Of a stretch of DNA of 64,000 bases, positions 24,901-34,920 are shown one piece after another. A program made the position numbers and the translations under genes. Numbering within the stretch: the stretch's first letter is position 1; the number at the start of each line of letters is the position of its first letter. Source of the DNA: Hormiphora californensis (Eukaryota; Ctenophora; Tentaculata; Cydippida; Pleurobrachiidae); assembly GCA_020137815.1 (NCBI GenBank), contig CM035355.1, forward strand, positions 3,554,750 through 3,618,749, given 5' to 3'. Under the pieces are notes generated by a model. It saw only the letters and a list, made by a program, of their open reading frames with translations, had not been told where the DNA came from and did not search any database.

Positions 24901-25835
24901 GGTAGACGACTGTAGCTGATGGTGCTTGATCACTCATCACTTGTTATTATCTTATATGTCCGAATTTACTCAGCGTGCAATTATTAACTATTAAAAACTC
25001 CGAGCATTGCATGTATATTAAGCTTCCTAGTGAGACCTAAAAAACGAGCTAATGAGCAGATATATTACTAATAAAAGCCTATCCATTAGTACTTCTGTAC
25101 TAAGTCACACACACACAGTAAAAGCCTATCCATTACTAATAATGCTCTACGTAAGTACTAACCGTCCGTTCGTTGCCAGGGAGACGAAAGATGCCATTCT
25201 CGACAATTCTAGCGGGAGTATCCAAGAAGCCTATACACTGGGAAATCACCCTGGGAACGGTTCCTCCACCGTGAACTCTTTCTCTGCGGACCGAAACCTC
25301 AATCAGGGTTCCAAACATTCCTCCACCAAACGGGGCATAGCTGCAGTAGAGGGGGGTTGATGATGTTAGAAAGTGCATGATCCCTTGTTGGTCTTTATTG
25401 ATCTTGTCTTACCAAACACTGGATATGGCATCTATGAACTTTTCTCGTTCTGACTTAGTTTCACACATAAAATGGCAAGTATCATCTCGGTCTATCAGAT
25501 CAAACTTGTAAACACCATCAGCAGATGGTGGCTGTGTTATCCTCTTCCCTGAGAAAAAAACGAATTAATTGAAGGACAGTTATGCCAGGGATTATTATCC
25601 TGTAATTTTGTAATTTTGTAATCCTCTTTGCACAGATATATCCACTACTTTTACTGTCAACAACTTTGCTCCTCCCCACTTTACCTGGCAACTCTATTTC
25701 ACCCAAGGGAGCAGAGCTGGCATCGTCCTTTTTGTAGTAGGAGAGTGTGATGCCCTTAATCACGACCCATCTCCGCTCGAACCTCTTAATCGCCCCCGAG
25801 GTCTCCTTTTTGAGCCACCCCGATGTTATTGACAT
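18903..25835 (-). CDS. PH-RhoGAP-coiled-coil protein, ARHGAP22/24/25 type
   Basis: Nine exons on the minus strand: 25835-25685, 25548-25413, 25340-25163, 24232-24053, 23330-23262, 23137-22970, 22833-22735, 19968-19780 and 19229-18903. All phases agree; 498 residues. Residues 1-95 are a PH domain (GWLKKETSGAIKRFERRWVV). About 100-280 is the RhoGAP domain with the arginine finger at about residue 148 in GIFRLPG, then TVASLLKLYLRVLPDSIIP and NLAIVFSPTIL. A coiled coil follows (LQAKEKELEELRAQVAQL), and the tail has four PPPKPxGLNL repeats of 16 codons. The order matches FilGAP-type proteins, which stimulate GTP hydrolysis by Rac or Cdc42 and control protrusions. Substrate is not decidable here. 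The large intron 7 holds long repeats. Confidence 0.9.
20848..22694. repeat. three-copy repeat block in RhoGAP intron 7
   Basis: Copies begin near 20848, 21341 and 22091 with ACCAAAACGCGGAGTTTTTA and carry TTACATGTAATTA runs, then a segment with TTTGGGTATGGCCATCGCC. Each ends in TTTATGG runs, and a GC-rich 135-bp segment containing GGGCCTGTCGGCTCGGCCCC appears three times (from about 21815, 21960 and 22565). Open frames in it are by-products of repetition. Possibly a non-autonomous element with microsatellite tails. Confidence 0.8.
23355..23711. repeat. 21-bp minisatellite, about 17 copies
   Basis: Unit contains GAACACTTTAGGTACACAG. It lies in RhoGAP intron 4, just upstream of the acceptor of the exon at 23330. 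Because 21 is divisible by three, frames stay open on both strands; these are not genes. Confidence 0.92.
24233..25162. other. RhoGAP intron 3
   Basis: Intron sequence with GTGAGAGAG/GTTAGGGGG-like repeats at about 24255-24350; otherwise nothing recognised. Confidence 0.5.
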
Positions 25836-25983
25836 TACATGACAGGGTCCAGACGCATTCCCACTACTATAAAGACGGACTTTTAGAACTTTTCAAATGC
25901 TTTAAACATCTCAGTGGTCAAAAAACGTTGAAAACTGAAAATTGCGGTTTAAAAAAACCAAAAACTTGGCATACGTTGCAGGC

Positions 25984-26180
25984 CCCTTATAATATAATAT
26001 AAGGGGCCTGGAGGGAATACCGCGCTAGGGGGGAATACATAATCAATCATATCTCCGGTTCCAGATAAGGTACAGAAATCGTTTTGGTAGCGTTGGAAAG
26101 AGGAAGATAACAGCTTTCAAATGCAATCGGTTTCAGGTCTCTATCTTATCAGGAACAGGAGATATGAACCAAACTCCGCA
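25984..26180. repeat. palindromic remnants upstream of RhoGAP
   Basis: A perfect small palindrome GGCCCCTTATAATATA and complement at about 25981-26009, then an inverted pair built on ATATCTCCGGTTCC at 26048-26061 and its partner near 26155-26172. The same core recurs in the element at 27459-27684. Confidence 0.5.
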
Positions 26181-26235
26181 AAATCGAGTGCGGTAAAATC
26201 AAAATTTGAATGAAATTTTAAAAAAGGTGTCCCTG

Positions 26236-27199
26236 TACGGTGGCAGATTCCGGCCAAGTGTTTTTTCAATCAAGTGAAATATTTTTGTTTGAAGTTTTAT
26301 AAAAATTTTATTTCAAAATAAAAATAAACATGTCGTTAAAATTATTGGCCGGAATCTGCCACGCGGGTGGCAGATTCCGGCCAAGATTCTCAAAAAACCT
26401 TGGCCAGAATCTGCCACACACGTGGCAGATTCTGGCCAACCAACTAAAACTTGTTTATATCAAAGCGAAAACCACTGTACCCGACTAATTTTGATACGCT
26501 GAATCACGTAAGATACTTTTCCAATCCCTCAGAGGTCGGAAAAGTGTCATAATTGACCATAATTGGGTCTAATTGACCCCACTTACAACTTTTCACCTTG
26601 AAACGATAGACGCTTATGTGAAGGCACTTTTCCGACTAATTTTGATACGCTGAATCACGTAAGCAACTTTTCCAAGTCCTCCGAGGTCGGGAAAATGCCT
26701 TAATTGGGTCTAATTAGCCTTAATTGCTCAATTAGGGCACTTTGCCGATCTCTGAGGACTTGGAAAAGTTGCTTACGTGATTCAGCGTATCAAAATTAGT
26801 CGGAAAAGTGCCTTCACATAAGCGTCTATCGTTTCAAGGTGAAAAGTTGTAAGTGGGGTCAATTAGACCCAATTATGGTCAATTATGACACTTTTCCGAC
26901 CTCTGAGGGATTGGAAAAGTATCTTACGTGATTCAGCGTATCAAAATTAGTCGGGTACAGTGGTTTTCGCTTTGATATAAACAAGTTTTAGTTGGTTGGC
27001 CAGAATCTGCCACGTGTGTGGCAGATTCTGGCCAAGGTTTTTTGAGAATCTTGGCCGGAATCTGCCACCCGCGTGGCAGATTCCGGCCAATAATTTTAAC
27101 GACATGTTTATTTTTATTTTGAAATAAAATTTTTATAAAACTTCAAACAAAAATATTTCACTTGATTGAAAAAACTCTTGGCCGGAATCTGCCACCGTA
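26236..27199. mobile_element. 964-bp near-perfect foldback element
   Basis: Left end TACGGTGGCAGATTCCGGCC, right end its complement, with GTCCCTG on both sides (26229-26235 and 27200-27206). The arms match almost throughout to a centre near 26715. Each arm carries further inverted copies of GGCCGGAATCTGCCAC, and a repeated CGACTAATTTTGATACGCTG block. No coding capacity. Confidence 0.85.
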
Positions 27200-27308
27200 G
27201 TCCCTGCAAGAATCTGTGACGTCACTTTTTGAAAACAACCCATCTTTCAACGGCTATTGCTCAGCCTCCTTAAGTCCAATTAACTTCTCTCAAAAACAGC
27301 AAGGTATA

Positions 27309-27456
27309 CTCCATTTTTTTTCAACTGTTCACCCCCCAAAGTCGTGCGCGGAATTGTTTTGCGCGTCTATCACATGTTAACGTGTAGCGCGCGCCACGAA
27401 AATTCTAAATTTCACTGAAATTTCGATTTTGGGTGAACAGTTGAAAAAAAATGGAC
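27309..27456. mobile_element. small foldback MITE
   Basis: TCCATTTTTTTTCAACTG then TTCACCCCCC at the left, complement at the right (27427-27455). About 145 bp, AT- and CG-rich centre, no coding capacity. Confidence 0.65.
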
Positions 27457-27458
27457 TT

Positions 27459-27684
27459 TAAAGTCGGATTTTTTGAAACTGTCACCCCCCTGAAATAACA
27501 AAATTTGCCATATCTCCGGTTCCTGATAAGATAGAGACTTGAAATTTGGAGGTTCGGAAGAACTTAGCAAGATCTTCGTAACCTCCAAATTTCAAGTCTC
27601 TATCTCGTCAGGAACCGGATTTATGGTCATTTACGAAATTTGAAAATACCCAGGGGGGTGACAGTTTCAAAAAATCCGACTTTA
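27459..27684. mobile_element. 226-bp foldback MITE
   Basis: TAAAGTCGGATTTTTTGAAA at the left is mirrored at the right (27665-27684); inner arms carry CACCCCCCTG/CAGGGGGGTG and a paired CCAAATTTCAAGTCTCTATC. It abuts the preceding foldback element. Confidence 0.7.
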
Positions 27685-28208
27685 GATAATCGTCAGATCT
27701 AACAACTGGTGAAAGAATCAAGTCAAACGGACTTCAGGAGCCAAAGTTATAAGCACCGCCGTTTTTTCGACCGCAAAGTTATCTTCGACCCAGCCGGGAT
27801 CAGGCCAAACGCGCGCGCGGCATTCCCTCCAGTCCCCTCGTTGCGGGGGTGCGCGCATGAGGGGGCTGCAGCGCATTCCAAACCAAAAACGCAATTTAAA
27901 GTTTTTTGAAAATTTTGGAAATTTCCATTTTTCGTGCGCGCACACTGCCTTGCTAAGTTTTGCAGTACATTATATTAAATTTGGCGCGTTACTGCAAAAC
28001 GTGGCGCGCGAAAGGGCCAGGGCCCGCAGGGAACATTTCAGAAATTTTCAACTTTCAAAATTTTAAAAATCGTGGTTGTGTTTGGGAGGAAAACGTTAAA
28101 ATCTGGGTTAGGGCTATCCGTTAGGGTCTGGTTAGGGCCCTAACCAGACCCTATAGGGTTTGGTTTGGGGTTATCGGTTAGGGCTATCGATTCTCTATCA
28201 GTTACCGC

Positions 28209-28493
28209 CAGGGGCGAAGCAAGGCTGGGTCCATTGGGTCCAGGACCCACTTTTTGGACGAGAGAGGAGAAGAAATTGGGAAAACTTGCTAAAAAGTGAA
28301 AAAATCAGCAAAAACAAACAAAAAAAAGTGAAAAAATGAGCCGATTTTCATTTGAAAATACGAATGCGCGCAAGAAAAAGCTTTATCGGCAGCGCTATTG
28401 ACCAATAGGGTCCAGACCCAGCTCGCGCGTTACATTTTCTGCAGCGCTGGACCCAAAAATTTTTTCGTGAATGAACGCCACGCACCGCCCCTG
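28209..28493. mobile_element. hAT-type MITE with exact 8-bp duplication
   Basis: Terminal repeats start CAGGGGCG and end CGCCCCTG. GTTACCGC flanks both sides (28201-28208 and 28494-28501). CAGGGG termini with an 8-bp duplication are typical of hAT transposons. 285 bp without coding capacity, so non-autonomous; the exact duplication suggests recent insertion. Confidence 0.88.
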
Positions 28494-28713
28494 GTTACCG
28501 CTTAGTTTACTCAAATTGGCCATGTGGTTGCATGGCTATAGCCGTTTGAAAAAAGTCGGTCTAAGTGTACTCTTTTGGTAGCACGCACCTGTAAACACGC
28601 TGCAAGGCACCCATATTATAATCGCGCCCTGTTTGGGACAACCGCGGGTTTCAAAAATTGAAACTTTTCAACACTACTTTAAACAAATTAATTTGAGATC
28701 TCACCGCAGGTTT

Positions 28714-29948
28714 ATGGAACCGCCCATTGGGGGCAGACCGACGCTAGAGGATGGTACAGCCAATCCTCCATCCCAGGATCCCGAACCGAAACAGCGTCTA
28801 CAGCAGCTATTAAGGGACCAGAACCTTCTTGAATATGTAACTGAAGAATCTGAAGTACCGCAAGGTAGACATCCGACCCGACAAATACTTTGGACACTCC
28901 TGAAAGAGGCCTACCAGACGGTATGTGTACTATCAACTGCCCTCGCTACCTCTCAGCCCGAGCACCTTGACACTGAGGTTGGGATCGTTAACCCGGATTC
29001 TCTCGATAAACGGCTGGCAGAATTCCAAAAGGAAATCCTTCACACTGTCGAACAATCTATTCTCAAACACCACGCCCAGCCTTCTTTTGCACAGCTTGCT
29101 GCACAGCTTGCTTCGAAGGAAGCTTCACCATTGACTCCTGGCCGTAACCAACCTACTGTACCAAATCGACCTGTAGCTCCCGCTTCTACCACAAAAACCT
29201 CTCCCACACGGAGGACGATTGTAGTTGACTGCTGTGAAAATGACGTTGCCGACATAAAGAGGTTAAGTGAAAGTGCCCTTTCAAAGACAAAGGTCTCTAA
29301 ACTGGACACAAAAAGAAACTCTGTCATAATAACTGTTCCTGAGAGTGAGGGGATAAAAGCTGCAGAGGCCCTAACTACTGGACTGCAAGGAAAATCCGTT
29401 AGAGTAAGGGCATCTCCCACCAGTAAACTCTCTATCCTGAACTTCCCTATCACAGACGAAATCAAGCAAACTGAAAACCGGGTGCAAAGAAATGCTGCTA
29501 TACTCGAATTATTGCAGCAAAAAAAAATGACGAACTTAATCATGAAGATGTTGACGTGGTCTATTTCAAAAACAATGCAAGCAGTCCGGATTTATGTACG
29601 GTAGGCATCAGGCTGCCCACCCCGATCAAACGTCAACTGCTCAATCAACGAGTGGTCTATGTCGACTACTCGGCGTGCAAGGTTGTTGACAGGGTCCACG
29701 TTATCCGATGTTACACCTGTCAGGGGTTCCATCACACTTCTGAAACGTGTGTTAAGGATGCAGTATGTGCCCATTGTGCAGGAGGCCATGCGACGAAGGA
29801 CTGCAGTGTCAAATTAAACACGAACTTTACCCCGTCTTGTACTAACTGTTCGTCAGAGGGCTATCTGAATATTTCACACGCTGCAAGCAGCCAAGACTGT
29901 CCAGTTTATAAGTCTAAATTTGATGTTGCCAAGTCAAAAAACCAGTAG
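28714..29948 (+). CDS. retrotransposon ORF1 with zinc knuckles (one frame change)
   Basis: The first in-frame ATG is at 28714. The N-terminal two thirds are in one frame, ending around [10 protein letters not shown]; the remainder continues in the -1 frame after a run of nine A at 29519-29527 and contains [14 protein letters not shown] and [13 protein letters not shown], two CCHC knuckles, followed by a third cysteine group CTNC. It ends at a TAG at 29946-29948. ORF1 proteins of this class bind the element RNA and assemble particles. The frame change may be a homopolymer indel, a sequencing error or a second slippage site. Confidence 0.75.
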
Positions 29949-32872
29949 AGCTTAACTTGGCCACCCTTAACTGTTTTTCTATTCGTAACAAGCTTTATGA
30001 TGTGTTATTTAGTGTGATTGACAACGATATTGATGCAATATGTTTGACTGAGACATGGCTTAATCTTACCGAGAGTGCTATTGAGAGTGAGGTACAAGAG
30101 CTTGGTTACAAATTGATCAGTCGGTCGCGTGGCTCTAGAGGGGGTGGTGTTGCCATCCTCATGAGGAAATCCTTCCACCATGTTCAGGTAACACACTCCT
30201 TTTCATCATTCGAGTGTGTGGAAACCCTAATCACACATCCTCAAATTAAACCTCTTCGACTTCTTGGCGTATATCGCCCTCCATCGAGTCCTACAGCCTT
30301 ATTCCTAGATGAGTTCGAAACGCTGTTACATGAACTTTCTGGTAGATCAGGTGAAATTGTTTTCACAGGTGATTTCAACATCCATATCCACGACAACAGC
30401 TCAACTTTTACTAAATCATTCCTCCAATTGTTGGATGACCATCTTTTTCATCAGTTTGTAAATGAACCTACTCATATAGCAGGGGGTATACTTGACCTTG
30501 TTGTTGCTAAATCACTCCCCAGTTCATCTCCGATCTCTAACGTGGAAGCTAACATGATCCCTGCGGCACCTGATCATGCATTGGTCTCTTTCAATTTGCA
30601 CATTGGTGCACCTACCAAGCGGAAGAAGTACATTTCAGTTAAGAAGAGGAACATTGAATCCCTTGACTTGGACTCATTCAGAAGTGAAATCCTGAAATCG
30701 CCACTCTGTGACCTTGATATCTTCACAACAAATCTTGTTGAGGCTATTGAACTCTTCGAGGAGCTTCTTACGGAGTTTCTGGATGAACTTGCCCCAGTCG
30801 TTGAAACTATAGTTCCGGAAGAACCCAGTCCTAGATGGTACAACAGCAGTTGCCAAGATGCAAAACGTCGCCGAAGAGCAGCAGAGAGAAAATATCGAGC
30901 CGCATTGAAAAAATCGGTGTGTATCAAACAACTACTTGATTCTCTTCGTACTCTTCGAGAAGAGTCAAAGGCTGCCACCAAGTACATTGTTGGAACTAGA
31001 AATGACTACTATCGTGGCCGGCTTGAAGAGGCAGGGAATGACTCTAAGAAAACCTACAGAATCATGAATGGACTACTTGGACAGGAACGTAATCCTACAA
31101 TTCTACCAGAACACAGTGATGAAACTGAACTCTGCCAGAAGTTCATGACATTTTTCAAGGAGAAGATAGACAAAATCTACCAAGATATTCAGAGTTTGCA
31201 ATCAGATGAACATCAGGAGTTTTCTTCTAGTTCCACTACTGACAACGTTCCTCCACAGTTTAACTGTTTCCAGCCTGTTACCAGTGAGGACTTGGTCAAG
31301 GTTATACGATCCCTAAACTACAAGGCGTGTGACTTGGACCCTGTTCCGTCGAAGCTCATGGCTGCATCTGTCCATGAACTCATGCCTGTTATCGATTCAA
31401 TTGTCAATGGAAGTTTGGAGAGTGGAGTTTTTCCATCGGCGCTGAAGAAAGCAGTTATCCGTCCTGTATATAAAGGAAAAGGTCTTGACTCGAATAACTT
31501 GGGGAGTTACAGGCCCATCTCCAACCTCAGTTTTATTTCCAAAATCATCGAGAAGTGCGTATCCATTCAACTCACTGCACACCTTGAGCAGCATGGACTA
31601 TTTGCGTCTGTTCAATCTGCCTATAGGAGTAAACATTCTTGTGAAACGGCTACCCTGAAAATCTTCAACGACCTTCTTGTGCTGACGGACAAGCGTAGAA
31701 AAGCTGTACTTTTACTTCTGGATTTGTCGGCTGCGTTTGATACTGTTCCCCATTCTACACTTCTCCGCCGTCTCGAGCACCTGTATGGTGTTAAGGGAGT
31801 AGCCCTTGATTGGTTTACGTCATATCTTCAAGAGCGGAAGGCATTTGTAAAAATTGGACAAGGTCAATCATCAGAGGTGGAAATCTGTATTGGAGTACCC
31901 CAAGGGTCTATTCTTGGGCCTCTTCTTTTTGTTCTTTTCACTAAGGATCTTGAGACTATCGCAGCTAGACATGGTGTTAAAATTCATTTATACGCAGACG
32001 ATTCTCAGCTATATATCAGCTTCACCAACAACAACTGGGCACAGTGTGAAAGTCAGTTGCAAAATTGTTTTACCGAGGTTGAGAAATGGATGGCATCGAG
32101 TTACCTAAAACTCAATCCTTCGAAGACAGAGCTGCTATTCATCTCATCAAGAACTGACAGAAGTCCCAACCCGATTGGCTATAATGATACACTGACACTA
32201 AGAGGTATCAGTCAGTCATCAAAAGCAGACATTACCCCATCTCAACAGGCCAAAAACCTTGGAGTTATCTTTGATGAAAGGTTAACCATGAAGGCTCATG
32301 TCTCAAAAGTGGTGAAGGAATGTAACCTGAATCTCATCAATCTTCGGCGTATTGCTGACAAACTTTCGAGGAAACACAAGGTTCAGCTTGTCCACTCCTT
32401 GATACACTCACGTCTTGATTATTGCAATGGACTGTTAATTGGTGCAGATCAAAGTGACATTTCTCGACTACAAAAAGTTCAAAACTCTGCGACACGATTT
32501 GTTTTCGGCAGAAGGCAGTGGAGAGGAGTGACTAAACTCAGAAAGCAGCTACATTTTCTTCCTGTTTCGGCCAGGATCGAGTTCAAGATTTGTCTCATGG
32601 TTTTCAAATGTCTCAACAATCTTGCGCCATCATATTTACAGGATATTATCCAACGGCGACAACCTAAAATCAAATCTCTGAGGTATGACAATGATGATAC
32701 CCTCCTTGAGAGAGACTTCTCCACCAAATACAAAACTTCTCAGCGTGCTTTCCAGGTATCAGGACCTAGGCTATGGAATAGCCTACCTGCCTCTATCAGA
32801 AATTGTTCAGATGAGGTCATCTTCAAATCGAGGTTGAAGACCTACCTTTTCGACAAGTCATACGACCACTGA
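29942..32872 (+). CDS. retrotransposon ORF2: endonuclease and reverse transcriptase
   Basis: The frame is open from 29924 to a stop at 32870-32872, about 975 codons after the slippage site. The N-terminus is an apurinic-like endonuclease: [16 protein letters not shown] with the catalytic Glu, [16 protein letters not shown] and PDHALV. The middle is reverse transcriptase: [42 protein letters not shown] and [10 protein letters not shown] (catalytic YADD at about 31991-32002). A C-terminal region with [13 protein letters not shown] and WNSLP follows, as in CR1/L2 and related clades. There is no ATG before 30161, which lies past the first catalytic residues, so translation must enter from ORF1. 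Confidence 0.92.
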   Translation, partial: PVELNLATLNCFSIRNKLYDVLFSVIDNDIDAICLTETWLNLTESAIESEVQELGYKLISRSRGSRGGGVAILMRKSFHHVQVTHSFSSFECVETLITHPQIKPLRLLGVYRPPSSPTALFLDEFETLLHELSGRSGEIVFTGDFNIHIHDNSSTFTKSFLQLLDDHLFHQFVNEPTHIAGGILDLVVAKSLPSSSPISNVEANMIPAAPDHALVSFNLHIGAPTKRKKYISVKKRNIESLDLDSFRSEILKSPLCDLDIFTTNLVEAIELFEELLTEFLDELAPVVETIVPEEPSPRWYNSSCQDAKRRRRAAERKYRAALKKSVCIKQLLDSLRTLREESKAATKYIVGTRNDYYRGRLEEAGNDSKKTYRIMNGLLGQERNPTILPEHSDETELCQKFMTFFKEKIDKIYQDIQSLQSDEHQEFSSSSTTDNVPPQFNCFQPVTSEDLVKVIRSLNYKACDLDPVPSKLMAASVHELMPVIDSIVNGSLESGVFPSALKKAVIRPVYKGKGLDSNNLGSYRPISNLSFISKIIEKCVSIQLTAHLEQHGLFASVQSAYRSKHSCETATLKIFNDLLVLTDKRRKAVLLLLDLSAAFDTVPHSTLLRRLEHLYGVKGVALDWFTSYLQERKAFVKIGQGQSSEVEICIGVPQGSILGPLLFVLFTKDLETIAARHGVKIHLYADDSQLYISFTNNNWAQCESQLQNCFTEVEKWMASSYLKLNPSKTELLFISSRTDRSPNPIGYNDTLTLRGISQSSKADITPSQQAKNLGVIFDERLTMKAHVSKVVKECNLNLINLRRIADKLSRKHKVQLVHSLIHSRLDYCNGLLIGADQSDISRLQKVQNSATRFVFGRRQWRGVTKLRKQLHFLPVSARIEFKICLMVFKCLNNLAPSYLQDIIQRRQPKIKSLRYDNDDTLLERDFSTKYKTSQRAFQVSGPRLWNSLPASIRNCSDEVIFKSRLKTYLFDKSYDH

Positions 32873-33307
32873 TCTGTAACCTTGAGTTGTTTACAGCACC
32901 TTTTTCTACCGTGTTTTTTATTTGAAACGTGGTTTTCAGCTATCTTATTAATCTAACTTATTAAATACTCTAACTTATTAATTAATCCACATTTACATCC
33001 AATGATGATTTAGTTCAATGATATATTTTGTATGTACGTGTGTGTTGCATGTGTGTTGCATTTGGGTGAGTGCTGTGTGTGTTTGTGTGTGTGTTTGTGT
33101 GTGTGTATGTATTTAGTAAAGTAGTAAAGTAAACTTTACTCCCAGTAATGGCTTAGTTCTAACCTTTTTTCTTGGTCTTTTATGGTACACCGCTTTAGAA
33201 GGCAGTAAGAGTGCTCTAGCGTATAAATTGGTTTTTATAGCGTTATCATTTTTTTACTATATATGTCAAAAAGCGGGATATTAAGTGTGAAATTGAATTG
33301 AATTGAA

Positions 33308-34084
33308 TTGAACCACATCAAAGCGTGGATGTCCAAGAACTTCCTCAGACTCAACCCCAGCAAAACTGAAATCATCGTGTTAAACAACAAACATGATAAA
33401 ACAGAAAACCCTGAAAGCCTTCAAACGATGAGCAACCATGAATCTACAAAGCCACTTACACTAGTAAGGAACCTTGGTGTATTTCTGGACTCAGAGCTCT
33501 CCTTATCTGGTCACGTATCCAGAACCGTAAGGACGTGTCAACTAGCCCTTATGAATCTATGGAAAATCCACAGAATGTTGGGTGTTAATCTGAAAGTCAA
33601 ACTCGTTAACAGTTTAATACACAGCAGACTGGACTACTGTAACAGCCTCCTTGCTGGTTCTTCTGCCAAAGACATAGGTCGATTACAGAAGATTCAAAAC
33701 TCTGCGGCCCGTTTCGTCTTTGGACAACGCCTCTACCAAGGCACCACAAACCTTCGCAAACAGCTTCATTTCCTACCCGTTCGAGAAAGAGTGCAGTACA
33801 AGTTGTGTCTACTGACATACAAAACACTGAATGGTATAGCCCCACCTTACCTATCGAAGATGATAACACTCCGTCAACCGAAGTTAAAAAGTCTACGAAG
33901 GGATGCTGACAAAACCTTACTTGACAAGAACTATGCCAGATATTGTTCGAGTAAAGGTGCATTTAGTGTCGCTGCTCCGGAAATATGGAATAGCTTACCT
34001 TCTTCTCTTCGGGAAAGCTCATCCATCACATCATTCAAATCCAACCTGAAAACCCACTTCTTCCGGAAGGCATACGAGTGTTAA
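33308..34084 (+). pseudogene. 5'-truncated ORF2 of a second retrotransposon
   Basis: About 258 codons homologous to the C-terminal part of the preceding ORF2 ([65 protein letters not shown]) but clearly diverged, so from another subfamily. The catalytic half is missing. It begins directly at the TTGAA tail of the first element. Confidence 0.85.
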
Positions 34085-34304
34085 AAAAAAACAATGTGTG
34101 AAGACAATGTATACTACGAGAATTGTGGTAGAGAGATGAGAGCGAGTTGAGGATCCTGAATTAGAGTGTGAAACCGTGAAGTTAGAACGACCAGTACTCT
34201 TTTCACTCACGCTTTCTAAACTGGTCTTTCTTACTAATTTATATTTAATACTTATTCTTTTTATGTGACGGATCCCCAGAACTCGGTAAAAAAAAGAGCC
34301 TGGG

Positions 34305-34440
34305 TTAAAAAATCAAAAAAAAAAAGAAAAAAAAAAAAAAAAAAAAAAAGTAAAGCAGAAAAGATCCAACAAAAAAAAAAGAAAAAAGAAAAGAAAAAAG
34401 ACAACAAAAAAAAGGGGTAAAAAAAAGGGGGGAAATATAA
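34305..34440. repeat. A-rich tract
   Basis: Long runs of A with few interruptions; may be the tail of a retrotransposed sequence or simple repeat. Confidence 0.7.
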
Positions 34441-34494
34441 ATTATAAATGGACACCAAAATTGGGGTATGGGGGTGGAAGGGTTGCAGTGAGGT

Positions 34495-34920
34495 GTTGTG
34501 CAGTGGAGCGTGTTGGGCTTTACTTATAGAAGTGCAGCCAGTATGGTGTAGTGCAGTGGAGTGTGCTGGGCTTTACTTATAGAAGTGCAGCCAGTATGGT
34601 GTAGTGCAGTGGAGTGTGTTGGGCTTTACTTATAGAAGTGCAGCCAGTATGGTGTAGTGCAGTGGAGTGTGTTGGGCTCTACTTATAGAAGTACAGCCAG
34701 TATAGTGTGGTGCAGTGGAGTGTGTTGGGCTTTACTTATAGAAGTACAGCCAGTATGGTGTAGTGCAGAGGAGTGTGTTGGGCTTTACTTAAAGAAGTGA
34801 AGCCAGTATGGTGTAGTGTAGTGGAGTGTGTTGGGCTTTACTTATAGAAGTACAGTCGGTATGGCATGGTGTAGTGGAGTGTGTTGGGCTTCACTTATAG
34901 AAGTACAGCCAGTGAGATGC
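34495..34920. repeat. 53-bp minisatellite, eight copies
   Basis: Unit holds TTGGGCTTTACTTATAGAAG; starts near 34508, 34562, 34615, 34668 and onward with few changes. Confidence 0.9.

Larger units (their letters stand above)
28502..33312 (+). mobile_element. CR1/L2-like non-LTR retrotransposon, nearly intact
   Basis: Two genes in order, ORF1 with zinc knuckles and ORF2 with endonuclease and reverse transcriptase, then a 440-bp 3' region ending in a short TTGAA repeat (33288-33312), the kind of tail used by CR1/L2 elements instead of poly(A). The 5' border is not visible; 28502-28713 may be leader or flank. Apart from one shift in a run of nine A the genes are open, so the copy is young. Confidence 0.85.

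Noticed and set aside
28100-28200. TTAGGG-like repeats suggesting a telomere
   Set aside because: The copies are irregular (GTTAGGGTCTGGTTAGGG with an inverted partner) and form a small palindrome, not a telomeric array.
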